This document shows, piece after piece, positions 9,410 to 19,392 of a stretch of DNA of 64,000 nt (position 1 is its first letter; each line of letters opens with the position of its first letter). Position numbers and translations under genes: made by a program. Origin of the DNA: Terriglobia bacterium (lineage in GTDB: Bacteria; Acidobacteriota; Terriglobia; Bryobacterales; Bryobacteraceae); the NCBI GenBank assembly GCA_020073345.1, contig JAIQFI010000009.1:84284-148283 (forward strand), written 5' to 3'. The notes below the pieces were generated by a model. It searched no databases and was not told the origin of the DNA. It worked only from the letters and a program-made list of their open reading frames with translations.

Positions 9410-10198
9410 CTAGATCCCCCGCTCCCACAGGATTCTCGCCGGCCGACGAGGCACGTAGCGTAGCCCGAAATTTTCGGTCGCGCATCGTTGAATGTGGGCC
9501 ACGGCTTCCGCAGGTGAATCGGTCACCAGGATTGCCTCCAGATCCCGCGGCGAGATGGCTGCGTTCGCCAGGACCGTTTGCCGGAGGAAGGCAAGCAAAG
9601 GAGACCAGTATTCGACGCCTAACAAAACCACGGGAAAGTTCTTGATCTTGCCGGTCTGGATCAGAGTCGCGACTTCAAACAGTTCATCCAGGGTGCCAAA
9701 TCCGCCAGGCGCGGCGACGAACCCATAAGAGTACTTCACCAGCATCATTTTCCGGATGAAGAAATACCGGAACTCCACCCACTTGTCGAGGAACGCGTTG
9801 GGCTTTTGCTCTTGCGGCAGGACAATGTTGCAGCCGATGGAAACGCCAGCGGCTTCTTTCGCCCCGCGATTGGCGGCTTCCATAAGACCCGGGCCGCCGC
9901 CGGTCATCACCGTAAAGTGCGCCAGCGCGATTCTCGCACCGAGCTCCCGCGTCAGCGCATAGTAAGGGTGATCCGAAGGGAATCGCGCGGACCCAAACAC
10001 CGTAACGCACGGTCCCACAAAATGCAGAGCTCGAAAACCGTAGATCAGTTCCCAAAATATGCGGAGTGCTCGTCCGAGCTCAGAGCCCCGCCCGCGGGGG
10101 CCTTCCAGGAAGAGTCGTTCCTCCGGGCTCGCGGTGGATTTCCCCCATTGCGAATTGGTTTCGGGTAATTCAGGCTTCGCCAGGTCTTCAACGGGCAT
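9410..10198 (-). CDS. LOG-family protein (TIGR00730-type nucleoside 5'-monophosphate phosphoribohydrolase)
   Basis: A 262-residue member of the LOG (lonely guy) family, formerly annotated as lysine decarboxylase. These enzymes hydrolyse the N-glycosidic bond of (cytokinin) nucleoside monophosphates. The two signature motifs are visible: GGGPGLMEAANRGA and PGGFGTLDELFE, the latter with the catalytic glutamate. The N-terminal 50 residues precede the Rossmann-like core starting at FVGPCVTVFGSARFP. It starts 48 bases after the end of glutaminase on the same strand and could share its transcript. In bacteria the physiological substrate is often AMP or an unknown nucleotide; cytokinin production is not implied. 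Confidence 0.88.
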   Translation of the reverse strand: MPVEDLAKPELPETNSQWGKSTASPEERLFLEGPRGRGSELGRALRIFWELIYGFRALHFVGPCVTVFGSARFPSDHPYYALTRELGARIALAHFTVMTGGGPGLMEAANRGAKEAAGVSIGCNIVLPQEQKPNAFLDKWVEFRYFFIRKMMLVKYSYGFVAAPGGFGTLDELFEVATLIQTGKIKNFPVVLLGVEYWSPLLAFLRQTVLANAAISPRDLEAILVTDSPAEAVAHIQRCATENFGLRYVPRRPARILWERGI

Positions 10199-10246
10199 AA
10201 GGGTTCTTCCCGATCACTATAACCCTTTGCCGTTTTATGCTCTTGA

Positions 10247-11221
10247 TTACTTGGACGTGGCCAGCCACTGCATAAAGGTCGACCCCACGTTCGTGAACTC
10301 GAACGCGTGCAAGCCCAAGTGAAGCGCCAGCTCTTTGCACACCGCGATTCCCCGGACGCTGTTGCCTTTGGCGTCCAATCTGGGGGAGTACACTGCGATT
10401 CCCAATTGACGATTTACAACCGAGAGAATTCCGCCTCCCACGCCGCTCTTCGCCGGCAGGCCGACGCGGTAGGCCCACTCCCCCGCATAGTCGTACAGTC
10501 CGCAGGTGAACATCACCGCCAGCACGTCCTTGACGTACTCCAGTTCGAATACATGCTCCTGGGTAACCGGGTTGATGCCCATGTTCGCCAGCGTCGCTGC
10601 CATCATCGCGAGATCCTTACAATTCACCTTGAGCGAGCATTGCGAGAAATACTGATGCAGCGAGTGGTCCACCGCGGCGTCGATAATGCCGCAGTTCAGC
10701 ATGAGATATGCGATCGCCCGATTGCGATTACCGGTGGCGGATTCCGAGGCCAGCACAGCGTGGTCGATATCCAGCGTCCGGCCCGCGGCCAGTTGCATCT
10801 TGTTCACAAAAGCCCGGACGCCTTCTTCACGCGAGCACTTCTTGATCATGGATGCGATCGCGATCGCGCCCGCATTGATCATAGGATTGAACGGCCGCAT
10901 CGTCTTGGGCTCGAGCTCGATCGAGTTGAATGCGTCTCCGCTCGGCTCGACGCACACTTTCTCGAGCACCGCATCCCGCCCGAATTCCTCCAAGGCCATA
11001 AGGAATGCGAAAGGCTTACATATGGACTGGATGGTAAACTCCTGTCGCGAGTCCCCCACCGAAAACACCTGGCCGTCCACCGTGGCCAGGCAGATGCCAA
11101 AATCGTCGGGCTTGGCCTTGGCCAGCTCGGGGATGTAGGTGGCCACTTCGCCGTCGCGAACGTCTTTGTACTTTTCGTAAACGCTCTGAACCGCGTCTTG
11201 GATGTGGGAAGTAGTGGTCAT
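10247..11221 (-). CDS. glsA: Glutaminase
   Basis: A 324-residue bacterial glutaminase, which deamidates glutamine to glutamate and ammonia in the cytoplasm. It belongs to the serine-dependent beta-lactamase-fold glutaminase family. The Ser-x-x-Lys motif is in TIQSICKPF, and NPMINAGAIAIASMI, SESATGNRNRAIAYLMLNCG and AYRVGLPAKSGVGGGI are the usual conserved blocks. The C-terminus (SPRLDAKGNSVRGI) also matches. Length is close to the family norm of about 310. No regulatory feature was seen upstream; the divergent SDR begins 205 bases away. Confidence 0.95.
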   Translation of the reverse strand: MTTTSHIQDAVQSVYEKYKDVRDGEVATYIPELAKAKPDDFGICLATVDGQVFSVGDSRQEFTIQSICKPFAFLMALEEFGRDAVLEKVCVEPSGDAFNSIELEPKTMRPFNPMINAGAIAIASMIKKCSREEGVRAFVNKMQLAAGRTLDIDHAVLASESATGNRNRAIAYLMLNCGIIDAAVDHSLHQYFSQCSLKVNCKDLAMMAATLANMGINPVTQEHVFELEYVKDVLAVMFTCGLYDYAGEWAYRVGLPAKSGVGGGILSVVNRQLGIAVYSPRLDAKGNSVRGIAVCKELALHLGLHAFEFTNVGSTFMQWLATSK

Positions 11222-11425
11222 GCGGAACGCTCATCCAGGCGAGGGAGCGCACCGGCATCACACTGCCGGCAGCAGGACGGGACAGCTCGCTGAGAATGCC
11301 CAGTCTATCTGGATTCCTAAGTCGCGTCCAATCAAAACTTTGAATTGCCCGAGAAGCGTTCTTCTATGACTGTGACAGGCCGGCAACCATAATGATATAA
11401 AGGACCTGCGCGCTTCACGCCAATC

Positions 11426-12118
11426 GTGCTCCTGAACAAAGTGGTCTTGATCACCGGCGCCAATGGCGGTCTGGGTTCCGATGTGACGAACGCGTTCCTC
11501 GAAGCCGGAGCCCGGGTGGCGGGTGTTGCCAGGAAAATCCAGAACTCCGACTTTCCTCACGCGAACTTCTTCGGATACGCCGCGGAGCTGGGGAGCGCCG
11601 AAGCAGCGCGTGCCGCAGCCGCGGCAGTGATCGCAAAATGGGAAAGAATCGACGCGCTGGTGCACCTGGTCGGCGCATTCACCGGTGGACAATCCGTGGC
11701 CGAGACCGACGACGCCACCTTGGACCAGATGCTTGATGTGAACCTGCGAGCCGCCTTCCACATGGTCCGCGCGGTGCTGCCGGCAATGCGCGCTCGCGGC
11801 GCGGGCCGCATCCTGGCGATCGGCAGCCGGACCGCCGTCGAGCCGCAACCTATGCTGGGCGCGTATTCCGCCTCGAAGGCCGCCCTGGTTTCGCTGGTTC
11901 AGACCATCGCACTCGAGAATAAAGACCGCGGGATTTCCGCGAACGTGATTCTGCCCGGAACGATGGATACTCCAGCAAATCGCGCTGCGATGCCGGGCGT
12001 GGACCCCGCGAAATGGGTGCAGCCCGCCCAAGTCGCCAGCCTGCTGGTGCATCTGGCCTCGGATCAGGCATCCCAGATTAACGGAGCCGTGATCCCGATC
12101 CTGGGCGGCGATCTATAA
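11426..12118 (+). CDS. SDR-family oxidoreductase
   Basis: A 230-residue short-chain dehydrogenase/reductase. The only start in frame at the right distance from the nucleotide-binding loop is a GTG, giving an N-terminus of MLLNKVVLITGANGGLG. TGANGGLG is the cofactor loop, Ser of IGSRTA, Tyr and Lys of YSASKAA form the catalytic set, and the end (GAVIPILGGDL) is the usual C-terminal pattern. The usual NAAG block is replaced by LVGAF. Substrate is unknown. It stands between the divergent glutaminase gene and the PHP-like gene on the same strand, without clear operon partners. Confidence 0.85.
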   Translation: MLLNKVVLITGANGGLGSDVTNAFLEAGARVAGVARKIQNSDFPHANFFGYAAELGSAEAARAAAAAVIAKWERIDALVHLVGAFTGGQSVAETDDATLDQMLDVNLRAAFHMVRAVLPAMRARGAGRILAIGSRTAVEPQPMLGAYSASKAALVSLVQTIALENKDRGISANVILPGTMDTPANRAAMPGVDPAKWVQPAQVASLLVHLASDQASQINGAVIPILGGDL

Positions 12119-12296
12119 CAGCCGCGGTGCGGTTGCTGTTTCCGGTGGCGTCATAGAATCGTCATCTTCGCCGGCGGTCAGCGTCCGGCTCAAAATCAAA
12201 GGCCCACAACAATAAAACATTCCCTTGCGAAAGTGTTTCATTAAAGATTCATCGAATGTACACGGTCCCTTAAGCTGCATTGGTGAAGCTGGGGGC

Positions 12297-13430
12297 ATGA
12301 AAGCCACGTCGCGCATTCACTTCCAGTGGTCGCCGGTCTTTTCTCTTGAATCCTTTCGGGTAGGTGTTTCTCTCCACTCCCATACCTTGCATTCGCGCGA
12401 GCCTCTCGATTTTTTGTATCGAGTTGCGAACCATTCCTGGCTCCTGCGCAAGCTCCTTCACAGGGCCGAACGGCAGTACGAGGCGTTCCACGGCAGCCCC
12501 CTCGACCTTTCGCGCGGATGGTGGACTCCTCCGCTGGCGCCCCTGGATGCGTATAACGTTGAATTCGGCCAGATAAAAGCGTTGGGCTTGAGTCCGCTGG
12601 TCTCACTCACGGATCACGACAATATCGAAGCTCCCAGCTCTCTTCAGGCCATCGATGCGACCCGCAAGGTGCCTATCTCCATCGAGTGGACCGTTCCCAT
12701 CCGGAATACCTTCTTCCACATCGGCGTCCACAATCTGCCGCCACTCCGAGCACGGTCCATCGTCAGCCGGATGCAGGAATTCACTGGCAAGCCGAATACG
12801 GCTGTCCTTAAGGAGATTCTCGCTGGACTTCACGCCAGCCCAGGTACGCTGATCGTATTGAATCACCCGCTATGGGATGAAAAAGGCGTTGGCGACGATG
12901 CCCATCGTTCCGCCCTGTTAGATTTGCTGAATCAAGGCCGGGAGTATATCCACGCCGTGGAACTGAACGGGCTCCGTCCATGGGCTGAGAATCGCCAGGC
13001 CACAAGACTCGGCGAGACCTGGTCGAAACCAGTCATCTCCGGCGGGGATCGTCATGCACTGGAGCCAAACGTCATGCTCAACCTCACCACCACAGCAAAT
13101 TTCGCTGAATTCGCGACCCAGATCCGAAGTGGCTACAGCGACGTGCTGATCGGCTCACGCTATCGGGAAGGCTATGCCGCCCGGATCGTTCAAAACGTGA
13201 TCGACGTGCTCAGCACCTGCGAAAACCATGGGCTCGGATGGAAAGAGTGGCCCGACCGCGTCTTCTACATGTTCGACGACGGGGAGGTAAAGTCGCTGGC
13301 CCAGAGTTGGGGAAACCGGCCGCCCATGGCTATCGCTGCCTTCACGGGTTGCATGCGCCTGGCGGGACGAGCGCCGGTGCGGCAGGCTCTGCGTACCGCG
13401 GCGTGGCGCACCGGGCAAGTTGCGCTCTAG
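12297..13430 (+). CDS. PHP-like metal-dependent phosphoesterase domain protein
   Basis: A 377-residue protein with the metal-binding pattern of the PHP (polymerase and histidinol phosphatase) superfamily: VSLHSHT near residue 25, LVSLTDHDN near 105, VLNHP near 185 and GGDRHA near 250. PHP proteins use a trinuclear metal centre to cleave phosphoesters. The start at 12297 is preferred over an upstream in-frame ATG at 12225 because the extra 24 residues are not conserved-looking and a purine-rich stretch (GAAGCTGGGGG) precedes 12297. The C-terminal 100 residues carry no motif I recognise. The substrate is unknown. Confidence 0.65.
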   Translation: MKATSRIHFQWSPVFSLESFRVGVSLHSHTLHSREPLDFLYRVANHSWLLRKLLHRAERQYEAFHGSPLDLSRGWWTPPLAPLDAYNVEFGQIKALGLSPLVSLTDHDNIEAPSSLQAIDATRKVPISIEWTVPIRNTFFHIGVHNLPPLRARSIVSRMQEFTGKPNTAVLKEILAGLHASPGTLIVLNHPLWDEKGVGDDAHRSALLDLLNQGREYIHAVELNGLRPWAENRQATRLGETWSKPVISGGDRHALEPNVMLNLTTTANFAEFATQIRSGYSDVLIGSRYREGYAARIVQNVIDVLSTCENHGLGWKEWPDRVFYMFDDGEVKSLAQSWGNRPPMAIAAFTGCMRLAGRAPVRQALRTAAWRTGQVAL

Positions 13431-13451
13431 CCAGACCCACGCGGGAGCGGA

Positions 13452-16325
13452 TCACGGCTGATTCTTGCTCGCATACTCCCCGGCAGCGGTGACGAACTCG
13501 GAAAGAGTAAATTCGTACGCCTTGCCATCGGGCGAGCGCAGCATCTCCTCAATCACGTGCAAACCCAAACGCCGGTAGCTCTCAAATTGCGATTCATCAA
13601 AGAACTGGTCGGAGGTCGGCTGATGCGGGAACAGGGGGTCCGCCGCCGCGTAGTGTTGCACGTCCGCAGGCTCGTTGCCGTTGAGGGAAGGCTTGATGTA
13701 AATCAAGATGCCTTCGGGTGCGTCCGGTCCGTCGACCGCGGAATAGCGGATGCGGGCGATCGCGCAGTGTTTGCCGCTATGCCGCGCCGTGGGCATTTTA
13801 TCCGCCGACATCGGCATATGAGGATCGTCGAAATCGATCGGGATACCTAAATCGATGCGGATCTTGCGAACCGCGTTGGCCAGATCCTCATACGTGTAAT
13901 CCGGGTCGCACCCGGCATCGGACACCACGATGCAATGGCAGCGCCGCAGAACCATTTCATAGATGGCAAGATTCTCAAAATGACCGCCGTCGGAGAGATA
14001 GATCCAGGAGTTGGTGTCTGTAGTCAGCCCGAAGGCTTCATCCAGAAACGGCCGGATTCCCCAGACGGGGCTCGGTGCCGTCCAAATTCGGCGATTGCGC
14101 CGCGGATTCCCCAGCCACCAGCCCAGCCTGGCGTTGAACAGCGTCATGACCAGCATCAGCAAAGGCGAGGAATGATAACCCATGTTTGGGCTCGCCGCCG
14201 CGCCTGAGATGGTGATGGCGGTACCCAGCGAGATCGGTGTTTTGGTCGTGGTGTAGCGTCCCCCGTACAGCGCCGACGGGCGATAGTCGATGCACAGTCC
14301 CCCGGTATGCAGGCGTGTCGACGTGAAGGATGCGGCTTTCCGTTCCTGCCACTTGAGGTTTTCGCCATGAACCAAATTCAGCGCCATGTTGACCACGTGC
14401 ATGGGCTTGTTCGCGGTCAACGTACACATCGAAATGTTGTCGTTCTCATCGAAACCTGTGAACGGATGAGGGCGGCGGAAGGGATTGGAAGCTCCCAGGT
14501 ACGCGCGAATCAGTCTCTGGCGATACATCGCGTGGAGAGAAAACTTATTCACGTTGATGAACCAGGAGGCCATCAGACACAGAGCGCTATAGCCGAGCGC
14601 CAGCCCCAAAACCGGGGCAGTAAAACCCCATAAAGAAGGTCCGGAAGAAGGAAGGCCGAACACGGTGAGAATCCTTTGATTGAGCCCCGACAGGAGCATC
14701 ACCAGTAAAAGCATGAAGCAGGCCATCAATAGTTGCCCACCGTAACGCTTAAACAATCTCGAAGCGGTGCCGCCTAGATCCGCGTTGCTGACATCCTGAC
14801 GGCCGCTGAGCGTCTTGGAACTGTTTCCAACTCTCGCGGCTGTGAAGCCCATCAAGCTGGTGAGAGCCGTTACGGCCGCGCTGGTACGAGTATCCAGCCA
14901 GTTGAGCGCCTGGGGCGAATAGAGCACTACACATGCGAACGCCAGCCAACCGAGCGCAATTGCAAGAAACCATCCGCCCGATGTCGCCCACCATTCCCGG
15001 TCTTCATCCTTGGTCACGTAGCTGGTCGATCCCACCAACAAAGATCCGGAGAAGAGAAACACACCCATCAACATGGGGAAGGCCAGACAGGCATAAAGCC
15101 TGGGGTCCTGCAAAAAATCCGAATAGTCGGTCTCCACGGCTGCCAGTTGCGCGATGGTCCAAGCCGCCAGCCCGCCCACAAACCCCGCCACGAAAGCGGC
15201 GCTGGTGGCCACGACTCCGGTCCTGGTCGGCGGCCGGCGGAAGCGGAACTTTACATGTCCCAAGCCAACCAGCATTCCTCCGCCGTGCATCACGGCTCCA
15301 AACACCGCGAAGTGCCACCACGCGACGCCCTCTTTCCCGAGGCTCACCACGTCCCACCAAGCGGCGGTAGTGACCCCAGCCGGCATCCACGCCCAGAAAA
15401 CACTCAGAGCCGCCGCGGCCAAAGACAAAGGAGCCAGGCAGTAGATAAAAAAGTGCTTCGACGAGCGTTCCGCGTCTCCGGCACTAGGGAGATCAAAGCC
15501 GACATACGCAGTCGCCTGACCGCCCAGGAGCATCCCGGCGATGAGTAAGGACCAAAGGGCAAGCGGTTCGACGTCGGAAGGACGAAGCCACATCACCCGC
15601 CAACAGAAAACGGGAATCAGCAGGAATGCGGCAAATGCGGGGAGCAACACCAGCCAATTCAGGAACATGTTCCGAAGGACCGTGGAAGCGAGCGTCCAAG
15701 TGTCGGTTGAAAAGAAACCGAGCTTCGGCGAAAGATAGTTGCTATAGGCGCGCAGATGTTTGACCGGCTCGCGCTCCGGCTCAAAACCTACGTCTGGCAC
15801 GGATGCCAGGTCGCGAATCACATCGGCGCTCCCGTCTCGAAGATCGGGAATGCCGCAATCGTATAGGCGTTCGCCGGAACCTCCGGAATCGTCAATCTTC
15901 GATCGGCGGGTGGCCCAAGCTGAAAACCATGAGCCCAGGTATCCGCCTCCGGACACCGTGGAGAGGTAATCGAACTCCCCCAGCAGATCAGGGCGTTCAC
16001 CATCGGGCTTGCGAGAATATGCGGCCAGTCCCTGAAGCACTCCCAGACCAAACGTCGCGCTACGAATGCCGCCTCCGGAAAAACAGAGCGCGCTCCGGGC
16101 GCTTGCGTGGAGCCTCTGCATGACTCGGGCACGATACTTCCGCGTGATCTCGCCATTGCCTGTGGGATGCTCGCGCAAGGCTCGCCGATATTCTTCGCGA
16201 AGCTGGACATCGCTCTCGGAGGGCGTCGAACCGGTAAGCTCTTGATTCTCTTCGTCGAGAATCTCCAGATAGGAGAGTGGCTGGTGCTCGTGGTGTGCTC
16301 GCCCGATCATTTTGAAACGTTCCAC
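13452..16325 (-). CDS. Large membrane-bound patatin-like phospholipase
   Basis: A 957-residue protein with a split patatin-like (phospholipase A/acyl hydrolase) domain. The oxyanion loop GGGIR is at 84-88, the nucleophile elbow STVSGGGYLG has Ser125, and the catalytic Asp lies in SDGGHFENL near residue 779, giving the Ser/Asp dyad. Between about 220 and 570 the chain holds roughly eight to ten hydrophobic segments, so the lipase halves flank a membrane region. Such proteins hydrolyse acyl esters of phospholipids. The gene is divergent from the haem peroxidase-superfamily gene, only 56 bases apart, so the two may be co-regulated. The exact start (codon 1 or Met6) is uncertain. Confidence 0.85.
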   Translation of the reverse strand: MERFKMIGRAHHEHQPLSYLEILDEENQELTGSTPSESDVQLREEYRRALREHPTGNGEITRKYRARVMQRLHASARSALCFSGGGIRSATFGLGVLQGLAAYSRKPDGERPDLLGEFDYLSTVSGGGYLGSWFSAWATRRSKIDDSGGSGERLYDCGIPDLRDGSADVIRDLASVPDVGFEPEREPVKHLRAYSNYLSPKLGFFSTDTWTLASTVLRNMFLNWLVLLPAFAAFLLIPVFCWRVMWLRPSDVEPLALWSLLIAGMLLGGQATAYVGFDLPSAGDAERSSKHFFIYCLAPLSLAAAALSVFWAWMPAGVTTAAWWDVVSLGKEGVAWWHFAVFGAVMHGGGMLVGLGHVKFRFRRPPTRTGVVATSAAFVAGFVGGLAAWTIAQLAAVETDYSDFLQDPRLYACLAFPMLMGVFLFSGSLLVGSTSYVTKDEDREWWATSGGWFLAIALGWLAFACVVLYSPQALNWLDTRTSAAVTALTSLMGFTAARVGNSSKTLSGRQDVSNADLGGTASRLFKRYGGQLLMACFMLLLVMLLSGLNQRILTVFGLPSSGPSLWGFTAPVLGLALGYSALCLMASWFINVNKFSLHAMYRQRLIRAYLGASNPFRRPHPFTGFDENDNISMCTLTANKPMHVVNMALNLVHGENLKWQERKAASFTSTRLHTGGLCIDYRPSALYGGRYTTTKTPISLGTAITISGAAASPNMGYHSSPLLMLVMTLFNARLGWWLGNPRRNRRIWTAPSPVWGIRPFLDEAFGLTTDTNSWIYLSDGGHFENLAIYEMVLRRCHCIVVSDAGCDPDYTYEDLANAVRKIRIDLGIPIDFDDPHMPMSADKMPTARHSGKHCAIARIRYSAVDGPDAPEGILIYIKPSLNGNEPADVQHYAAADPLFPHQPTSDQFFDESQFESYRRLGLHVIEEMLRSPDGKAYEFTLSEFVTAAGEYASKNQP

Positions 16326-16381
16326 ACTGGGGCGTCACTAAGTCTTAGTAAGTCTAGTACCATCGTTCAAGGGTCGTCAAT

Positions 16382-19279
16382 ATGCCAAGGATTCAATGCT
16401 GTCTCTTAGCGGCTGCGACGTTGCTGGGGGCGAGTTGCAATCGAACGTCTCCTAAATTAGTGAAGGCCGAGCTGGCTTCGTTGCAGGCCTGTGAAGAAAT
16501 GGCGCGGGACGGCCTCCGGCCCATCGCAACTTCGCGCGATGACCGATTCTTGGCGAAAGTCCAGACCGCGACGGCGTTGTGCCGCGGTGGAAACCGGGCG
16601 ACGCAGTTTCGGATGACTCCGTGGGTGGATTGGGCGAACTATTGGGGTGCGGGCGACGCCAGTTCTAAGGCCCCGGATTTTGTGAAGCAGGCGGGCCATC
16701 TCGGTCCGACGCAGCGCGGCATCGATGGCGCTCTCCTGGACCTGGAATACGAACGCATCGAGCTGATCAAGTTCAATCTGTTCGATAACAATGGCACCTA
16801 TAAGGAGTACGTTTCGGGCCGCAATGGAGTGGGAGGTCCGGCGCTCAAGACCTGGAAGGAATTGCGCCTTCCGCCTGCGAATCCGGACTACGCGCGCGTA
16901 GGCGGCGCCGGGGAGCAGGTCTGCAAGGGCGAACTGATCCGGCACCGCAACGTCAACGGCATCTGCAACGACATCTTCAATCCTCTGATGGGTTCGACCG
17001 GCCGAAGGTTTGCGCGTAACGTGACGTTCGACACCACCTTTCCCGATCAAGGCCGAACGGACCTCACCAGGAATCGTCACGGGGATCGGCTCAGTCTGAT
17101 GAAGCCGGATCCGCAGGTGATCAGCCGCAAGCTGTTCACCAGGCAGCAAACCGATCCCGGCAAGTGCAACAACGGGTACGGTCTGCCCGGTTTTTCAAAG
17201 GATGCCGATTGCGACTACAAAAAGGCGCCGTTCTTCAATGTTCTGGCCGCGTTTTGGATCCAGTTCATGACCCACGATTGGTTCTCGCACCTGGAGGAAG
17301 GCCACAATCAGGCGGAATACATGACCGTCGGCTGCTCCTCGCAGAAGGTGAATGGCGTCGAAAAGCCGCTGACGCCCGAGGACGCAAAGAAGCTCGGCTG
17401 CCGGCCGAGCGACCAGATCGACAAGGCCTACGTCGCGGAGAGCTCCGAGCCGAAGCAATTCTCAAAGGACGGCAAGGCCTACTCTGAGCGCGCGCCGAAG
17501 ACTTTTGGAAATAACGTAACCGCCTGGTGGGATGCTTCGCAGATCTACGGCTATGACGATCGTTCCAGGATGCGCGTAAAGCGCGAGCCGGCAGATCCGG
17601 CCAGACTGTTGCTGCCGAACGTCACGGGACGCACCAGCGAAGGCGATCGGCAAGGCTACCTTCCCACGCTCGCGCCGTCCGATCCGATGAATCCGGAATG
17701 GGCCGGGCAGGAAGCGACGGCATTTCCGGACAACTTTACGGTCGGCGTCAGCTTTTATCACAACCTCTTCGCCCGCGAACACAATGCGTTCGTCGACGAG
17801 TTCCGGAAGCAGGCGGCGCGGACGCCCGACGCGGATTCGGGGCTTCGCAATCCCGCTCAGCCTGGCCGCGTGATCCACTATCGCGACGTGACGCCGGACG
17901 AGTTGTTCGAAGCGGCCCGGCTGGTAGTGGCGGCGGAGATCGCCAGAATCCATACCATCGAATGGACTCCTCAGCTCTTGTATGGCGAGCCGCTATATCT
18001 GGGCATGAACGCCAACTGGAATGGACTGCTGGGCGATCATGCGCCGCAAGTATCGGAAGCGTTGCGGCAAATCGTCTCCAGAAGCTTTGGCGCTTCGAGC
18101 GACGTTAAGAAGGCCACGCAGTGGTACTCGGTGTTTGCATCCGGGCCGGGGATCTTCGGGCTTGGCAGCCGTGTCTATGCCGATGACCCGGTGTGGTCGT
18201 TGATCGATCCTAATAAAAAAGATATTTGGGATCTTTCCAACCCGCAGCACGTCAACGGCGGGGTGAATCACTTCGGGTCGCCTTTCAATTTCCCGGAGGA
18301 GTTTGTCACAGTTTACCGGCTGCATGCCTTGGTGCCGGACCTGCTCGAATACCGCGAGTTGGCCACGCCCAACGAGATTAAGAACAAAATTCCAGTAGTC
18401 GAAACCTTCCAAGCCAAGGCAACCGATGCTACGCGGTCGCGGGGGCTCTCCAACTGGGCGCTCACGATGGGCCGGCAGCGCCTGGGGCTTCTGGCGCTCG
18501 AAAACTCTCCACAGTTCTTGCAGAATCTGAAAATCCCGCGCTTGAACTCGGCCACGCAGCAAATCGACGTGGTGGCGCTCGATCTGATCCGCGACCGCGA
18601 GCGCGGCGTCCCGCGGTTCAATGAGTTTCGCCGCCAGTATGGATTGCGGCAGCTCACCAGCTTCGACGACTTCGTCGACCAGCGCTTGCCCGCCAATTCC
18701 GCGGAGAAGTCCAGCCAGCAACGGTTGGCCGCGGCGCTGCGCGAAGTATACGGCCAGCACGTTTGCGACGCTGCAAAAGTGATTACGGATGTACAACGCA
18801 ACGAAGACCGGTCGCCCATCAACGATTGCCTCGGGCATCCCAACGGCAGCATGGTAGACAACGTCGAGGACGTGGATACAGTCGTGGGGTGGCAGGCCGA
18901 ATCCACCCGGCCCCACGGGTTCGCGATTTCCGAGACACAATTCGTGGTGTTTATTCTCAACGCGTCCCGCAGGCTGTATAGCGATCGTTTTTTCACATCC
19001 AGTTTTCGGCCGGAGTTCTACACCCAACTCGGACTCGACTGGGTGATCAACAATGGGCCGGGACCCGCGCAGATGGAAAAGGGAACGCCGAACGGGCACT
19101 CGCAGCCAGTCTCTCCACTGAAGCGGGTGCTTCTGCGTACGATGCCCGAACTGGCCCCGGAACTCAGCACCGTAGTCAACGCCTTCGACCCATGGGCTAG
19201 AGATCGGGGCGAATACTACAGTCTCGAGTGGAAACCGCGAGCTGGGGCGGATTCCGACGAGGCGTTTCGCAAGAAGTGA
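16382..19279 (+). CDS. Haem peroxidase-superfamily protein, fatty-acid dioxygenase-like (alpha-DOX/PGHS-type)
   Basis: A 965-residue exported protein; residues 1-19 form a signal peptide ending in a Cys, though the -3 residue is not typical of a lipobox. The core is an animal-type haem peroxidase. Distal His298 is in FMTHDWFSH, NNVTAWWDASQIYG is the substrate-side motif, then FYHNLFAREHN and ARIHTIEWTPQLLYG. The last block, with the following LGMNANWNGLLG, strongly recalls plant alpha-dioxygenases. Tyr645 lies three residues before His648 in VYRLHALVPD. This is the Tyr-x-x-His of cyclooxygenase and alpha-DOX, where Tyr abstracts the fatty-acid hydrogen and His binds haem; simple peroxidases lack that Tyr. 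Oxygenation of fatty acids is therefore plausible but inferred. Confidence 0.85.
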   Translation: MPRIQCCLLAAATLLGASCNRTSPKLVKAELASLQACEEMARDGLRPIATSRDDRFLAKVQTATALCRGGNRATQFRMTPWVDWANYWGAGDASSKAPDFVKQAGHLGPTQRGIDGALLDLEYERIELIKFNLFDNNGTYKEYVSGRNGVGGPALKTWKELRLPPANPDYARVGGAGEQVCKGELIRHRNVNGICNDIFNPLMGSTGRRFARNVTFDTTFPDQGRTDLTRNRHGDRLSLMKPDPQVISRKLFTRQQTDPGKCNNGYGLPGFSKDADCDYKKAPFFNVLAAFWIQFMTHDWFSHLEEGHNQAEYMTVGCSSQKVNGVEKPLTPEDAKKLGCRPSDQIDKAYVAESSEPKQFSKDGKAYSERAPKTFGNNVTAWWDASQIYGYDDRSRMRVKREPADPARLLLPNVTGRTSEGDRQGYLPTLAPSDPMNPEWAGQEATAFPDNFTVGVSFYHNLFAREHNAFVDEFRKQAARTPDADSGLRNPAQPGRVIHYRDVTPDELFEAARLVVAAEIARIHTIEWTPQLLYGEPLYLGMNANWNGLLGDHAPQVSEALRQIVSRSFGASSDVKKATQWYSVFASGPGIFGLGSRVYADDPVWSLIDPNKKDIWDLSNPQHVNGGVNHFGSPFNFPEEFVTVYRLHALVPDLLEYRELATPNEIKNKIPVVETFQAKATDATRSRGLSNWALTMGRQRLGLLALENSPQFLQNLKIPRLNSATQQIDVVALDLIRDRERGVPRFNEFRRQYGLRQLTSFDDFVDQRLPANSAEKSSQQRLAAALREVYGQHVCDAAKVITDVQRNEDRSPINDCLGHPNGSMVDNVEDVDTVVGWQAESTRPHGFAISETQFVVFILNASRRLYSDRFFTSSFRPEFYTQLGLDWVINNGPGPAQMEKGTPNGHSQPVSPLKRVLLRTMPELAPELSTVVNAFDPWARDRGEYYSLEWKPRAGADSDEAFRKK

Positions 19280-19392
19280 GCGCCGGCCAGGATTTCCCAA
19301 ATGGGTACAGTAATCATCAGACAAATAAATTGGGCCGTTTTTGAAACGCTTCCCTGTACAATCGAATCCAGTTCTTTTAACGAGGATCACAA

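Noticed and set aside
17993..19390. 465-codon minus-strand frame opposite the haem dioxygenase-like gene
   Set aside because: Shadow of a clearly identified gene; no domain, signal peptide or ribosome site. Same for 42509-43720 and 53344-54567 (plus strand, opposite the TonB receptor and the multicopper oxidase).
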